Assembly (NCBI GenBank): GCA_900539595.1
Contig: UQCQ01000026.1
Location: forward strand, 1-8,133
Direction: 5' to 3'
Source: an uncultured Mollicutes bacterium
GTDB lineage: Bacteria; Bacillota_I; Bacilli_A; RFN20; CAG-826
DNA length: 8,133 nucleotides
Notes under the pieces: generated by a model
Told to the model about the DNA's origin: nothing
Seen by the model: only the letters and a program-made list of their open reading frames with translations
Databases searched by the model: none
Made by a program: the position numbers and the translations under genes
Shown here: one piece after another, positions 5,321 to 8,133 of the stretch
Numbering within the stretch: the first letter of the stretch is position 1
How the letters are laid out: each line of letters begins with the position of its first letter

Positions 5321-6730
5321 ATGATCAGTAAACTCTTGGCCATCAAAGTCCTTAACGCCGCCCTGGAGACGGGTGGGGACTACGCCGAGATCTATTGTGA
5401 GCAAAAGGAAGGGGAATCCATCCGTGTGGAAAACGGCAAAGTGGAGACCCTCGGGGCCGGGCAAACCTATGGCTGTGGCATTCGCATTTTGCTCCAAGAC
5501 CAATCCGTGTACGGATACACCTGCGATTTAAGCGCAAAATCCCTCTTAAATTTGGCAAGCAGCCTCTCCAAATGCTTCCATGGGGAACGCCTGTTCACCG
5601 TTACTAAAGTTGAAAAACAACGGGTTAAAGTCATTAACAAGGTCAACGACCACCTTTACGAAGTTCCCGAAGAAGAAAAAATCAAGCTTTTGAAGGAATG
5701 CAATGACATTACTAAGGCCGTTGATCCGCGTATTGTCCGCATCGTCAATTCGTTTAGCAACAACCGTTGCGAATTCCAACTCTTCAACGCGGAAGGACCC
5801 GTTGCCAAAGAATTCAATAACGTCGAGGAGCGAGGGCGTTTGGCTCTTGTGGCTATGGCCAACGGAGGAAACGGCAACATCGAAACCTGTTTTGAAGGCC
5901 CGGGTCGATATGATGGATGGCACTATTTCCATGATGTTTTGGACTATAAAGCCAAAGCCAAATCCGTGGGAGAAAAGGCCATCATGATGTTGACGGCAAA
6001 GGAATGCCCCAGCGGTAAATTCACCGTCGTGATCAAAAACGGATGGGGAGGAGTCCTCTTCCACGAAGCCTGCGGGCATAGTTTGGAAGCCAGTGCTACC
6101 TCGCGTCACCTTTCCGTCTTCTCGGATTCCATCGGCAAACAAATCGCCTCGCCTCTAGTTACCGCCTACGACGACGGAACAATTCCCAACGAATGGGGCT
6201 CCAATAACATCGATAGTGAAGGCAATCTCACCCAAAAGAACCTCCTAATCGAAAACGGAATCTGCAAAGGATTCTTAATCGACCGGCTAAGTGGACGCCG
6301 TTTGGGCATGGAAGCGAACGGAACTGCACGTAGAGAGAGCTACCGTTATGCTCCGACTTCCCGTATGAGCAATACCTATATCGCCGCGGGCAAGGATGAC
6401 CCCGAACAAATTATCCGCGATACCAAGCTTGGCATTTACGTCGCTAATTTTGGCGGGGGTTCCGTCGAACCTACGACGGGAGAATTCAATTTCTCCGCCT
6501 CGGAAGCTTATATCATCCGCGATGGCAAAATCTGCGAACCCGTGAAAGGGTGCACGTTGATCGGTTCCGGCAAGGATGTCTTAATGAATATCGACCGCGT
6601 TGGCAATGACGTCGACCTTGGACAAGGGAATTGTGGCGCCGCAAGCGGCATGGTCCCCGTTAACGTTGGCCAGCCCACGATCCGCATCAAGGAAATCACC
6701 GTTGGAGGAAGAGGAGGAAAATTAGAATGA
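5321..6730 (+). CDS. tldD: Metalloprotease TldD, catalytic subunit
   Basis: A 469-residue cytoplasmic zinc protease subunit that works with TldE. In E. coli the pair degrades unfolded peptides, removes the microcin B17 leader and degrades the antitoxin CcdA. The zinc motif HEACGH (HExxxH) is at H248, E249 and H253 inside GGVLFHEACGHSLEA; the third ligand is probably C438 in GQGNCG, matching the known cysteine ligand. Further landmarks are ARRESYRYAPTSRMSNTYI near 336-354, NFGGGSVEPTTGEFNF near 376-391 and GQPTIRI near 450-456. The ATG at 5321 is preceded by AAAGGAG at 7 bases; an in-frame TTG at 5291 would add ten residues but lies in the upstream inverted repeat and has no ribosome-binding site. 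It is co-transcribed with tldE. Confidence 0.96.
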   Translation: MISKLLAIKVLNAALETGGDYAEIYCEQKEGESIRVENGKVETLGAGQTYGCGIRILLQDQSVYGYTCDLSAKSLLNLASSLSKCFHGERLFTVTKVEKQRVKVINKVNDHLYEVPEEEKIKLLKECNDITKAVDPRIVRIVNSFSNNRCEFQLFNAEGPVAKEFNNVEERGRLALVAMANGGNGNIETCFEGPGRYDGWHYFHDVLDYKAKAKSVGEKAIMMLTAKECPSGKFTVVIKNGWGGVLFHEACGHSLEASATSRHLSVFSDSIGKQIASPLVTAYDDGTIPNEWGSNNIDSEGNLTQKNLLIENGICKGFLIDRLSGRRLGMEANGTARRESYRYAPTSRMSNTYIAAGKDDPEQIIRDTKLGIYVANFGGGSVEPTTGEFNFSASEAYIIRDGKICEPVKGCTLIGSGKDVLMNIDRVGNDVDLGQGNCGAASGMVPVNVGQPTIRIKEITVGGRGGKLE

Positions 6731-8049
6731 ACATTCAAAAATTCTTTGAAGTCTGCAAAGCACACGGCATTGAACAGGCTCAAATCCAAATCGGAAAATC
6801 CAAATCCACATCCATCAAATTGTTTCATAACAAGATTGATACCTACCGTATCTCCAATAGCCAATCCGTGACGGCCTGTGGCATTTATAATGGGAAATTT
6901 GGATCGGCCTCTACTCAAAAACTAGATAAAGACGCTTTTGAATATTTAGCCAAGCAAATCCAATTAACCGCGACGTTTAACGAAAAAGAGGAGGAAGCCT
7001 CTTTATTCAAAGGATCGGAAAAATACCGCAAAGGAAACGTTTATAACAAAGTCCTGCCCACGATTCCCCTCGAAAAGAAAATCGAGACCCTCCATGAAAT
7101 CGAGAAAGCCATTTATGCAGGTGACCCCTGCATCACCGACGCGGACGCGGTTTCTTATGGTGAAGCCGAAGCCGAATCCGAGTTCTACAACTCGTTTGGA
7201 TTGAAGCTCAAGCAAAAGAGCAACCACTTCTTCTATAGTGCGGGCGCCGTCGCCAAAAAAGGCGAAGAAACGAAGACCTTCTACGATTCGTTCCTCGATA
7301 ATGACTACAGCCATTTCGACGCCGAGAAGTTTGCCAAAGGAATCGTGACGAAAGCCTTGGCTAAGTTTGGTGGCGAGCCTTGCGAAGCCGGGAAATACCC
7401 AACAATTCTCGACCGTGATATCATCAGCGATCTTATCTCCTATTTCATGGATTCCTTCTCCAGTGAATCCATTCAGAAGCATTCTTCCATGCTGGAAGGG
7501 AAAATGGGCCAAAAGGTTGCTTCGTCCAAAGTCACAATCGAAGAAAAACCCTTGGCTAGAAACCTCTATTTCAGTTATTTCGATGACGAAGGCGTTGCCA
7601 CTCAGAACAAAGTCATGATGAAACGCGGAGTTGTCACTAATTTCTTCTACAACCGCGAAACAGCGAAAAAAGAAGGAAAGGCAAGCACCGGCAATGGCTA
7701 TTGGGCTGGCGGACGAATTGGAGTCGGTTTCAACAACATCTTCGTAAAGCCAGGCAAACACAGCTTCGACGAAATGATTCAGCCTATCCACGATGGCGTT
7801 TATATCACCGAAATCGCTGGGCTTGGAACGGGCATGAATCCAACAAGTGGAGACTTCTCCTGCCAAGCGGAAGGCTACCGCATCCGTGACGGGAAAATCG
7901 CCGAACCTCTTAATCTCATTACCTTGTCTGGCAATTTGCTTAAGATGCTTCACGACGTCAAGGAATTCGATAGCCGCGTAGACCTAACGCAGAATGGAAT
8001 TTCCGTGTCCGACGTATTCGTCAAATCGATGTCAATCGGCGGAAAATAA
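6727..8049 (+). CDS. tldE: Metalloprotease-associated subunit TldE (PmbA)
   Basis: A 440-residue, normal-length TldE/PmbA protein, the non-catalytic partner of TldD. It has no HExxxH, as expected for this subunit. It carries the family's C-terminal signature: TEIAGLGTGMNPTSGDFS at about 361-378, then a second conserved block with YRIRDGKIAEP at 384-394 and ITLSGNLL near 398-405. TldD has the matching GGGSVEPTTGEFNF and YIIRDGKICEP, so the paralogy of the two subunits is visible. Its ATG overlaps the tldD stop as ATGA, and GGAGG lies 9 bases upstream, so translation is coupled and subunits are probably made in balance. No intrinsic terminator follows the stop codon before the window ends. Confidence 0.95.
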   Translation: MNIQKFFEVCKAHGIEQAQIQIGKSKSTSIKLFHNKIDTYRISNSQSVTACGIYNGKFGSASTQKLDKDAFEYLAKQIQLTATFNEKEEEASLFKGSEKYRKGNVYNKVLPTIPLEKKIETLHEIEKAIYAGDPCITDADAVSYGEAEAESEFYNSFGLKLKQKSNHFFYSAGAVAKKGEETKTFYDSFLDNDYSHFDAEKFAKGIVTKALAKFGGEPCEAGKYPTILDRDIISDLISYFMDSFSSESIQKHSSMLEGKMGQKVASSKVTIEEKPLARNLYFSYFDDEGVATQNKVMMKRGVVTNFFYNRETAKKEGKASTGNGYWAGGRIGVGFNNIFVKPGKHSFDEMIQPIHDGVYITEIAGLGTGMNPTSGDFSCQAEGYRIRDGKIAEPLNLITLSGNLLKMLHDVKEFDSRVDLTQNGISVSDVFVKSMSIGGK

Positions 8050-8079
8050 AGACAACATAAAAACGGGATGCTTCAAACT

Positions 8080-8107
8080 AATGTGGACCCCATGTCAAGG
8101 ACACATT
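8080..8107. repeat. Inverted repeat at right edge, possible insertion-sequence end
   Basis: AATGTG (8080-8085) and CACATT (8102-8107) flank a 16-base spacer containing GACCCCATGTCAAGGA. It is followed by a near-duplicate: ATTGAGAAAACGG (8105-8117) and ATTGAGAAACGG (8121-8132). The TGTGGACCCC start and following composition recall the outer ends of IS3-family elements, but no transposase is in view and the other end lies outside. It could instead be a weak terminator-like or regulatory repeat. Confidence 0.3.
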
Positions 8108-8133
8108 GAGAAAACGGCCTATTGAGAAACGGG

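Noticed and set aside
5546..6142. A 198-codon open frame on the minus strand
   Set aside because: It is antisense to the catalytic part of tldD, with no RBS and no domain features.
7003..7953. A 316-codon open frame on the minus strand
   Set aside because: It lies entirely antisense to tldE and its Phe-rich translation has no recognisable motifs; tldE itself is well supported.
8050..8079. Terminator after tldE
   Set aside because: No GC-rich stem followed by T residues is present in these bases.
1..8133. CRISPR array, tRNA or rRNA gene, or defence/anti-phage system
   Set aside because: No regularly spaced repeats, cloverleaf-like sequence or nuclease/ATPase defence modules were seen; every long frame is a recognisable household or envelope gene.

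Overview
The window is an ordinary-looking chromosomal segment of a bacterium, probably a low- to moderate-GC member of the Bacillota/Mycoplasmatota side of the tree. Reasons: the methionyl-tRNA synthetase is of the Bacillus-like type but short; one glycosyltransferase closely matches the Gram-positive glycolipid galactosyl/glucosyltransferase family (CpoA-like); Shine-Dalgarno sequences are strong and purine-rich; L31 is of the cysteine-containing type. TGG is used for tryptophan and TGA as a stop, so the code is standard, unlike Mycoplasma proper. The lineage call is inference from protein character, not from a marker search.

Layout. Bases 1-1869 (minus strand) hold metG followed by the start of a TrmA/RlmD-type RNA methyltransferase gene, coupled by a TAATG stop/start overlap. 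A 118-base divergent promoter region (1870-1987) then serves metG on one side and a family-4 glycosyltransferase (1988-3103, plus) on the other. That gene runs tail-to-tail, with a 4-base overlap of stop codons, into a second, CpoA-like glycosyltransferase (3100-4104, minus). Next come rpmE (4185-4409, minus) with its own promoter, structured leader and clear intrinsic terminator, and a metallo-beta-lactamase-fold hydrolase (4608-5210, minus). Divergent from the hydrolase is the tldD-tldE pair (5321-8049, plus), overlapping by ATGA. The last 84 bases after tldE look like the edge of something else, possibly an insertion sequence.

How the genes work together. MetG, L31 and the RNA methyltransferase belong to translation. 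The two glycosyltransferases probably act on envelope glycolipids or polysaccharide. TldD and TldE form one heteromeric metalloprotease. The hydrolase has no known substrate but shares a promoter region containing a clean inverted repeat with tldD. I did not find a defence system, CRISPR array, tRNA, rRNA or a clearly undescribed multi-gene system. The most interesting signals are small: two glycosyltransferase genes without ribosome-binding sites (candidate leaderless or near-leaderless mRNAs), stacked inverted repeats before tldD, a foldable rpmE leader, and a possible IS end at the right edge. No gene-free stretch exceeds 300 bases; the longest is 4410-4607 (198 bases).
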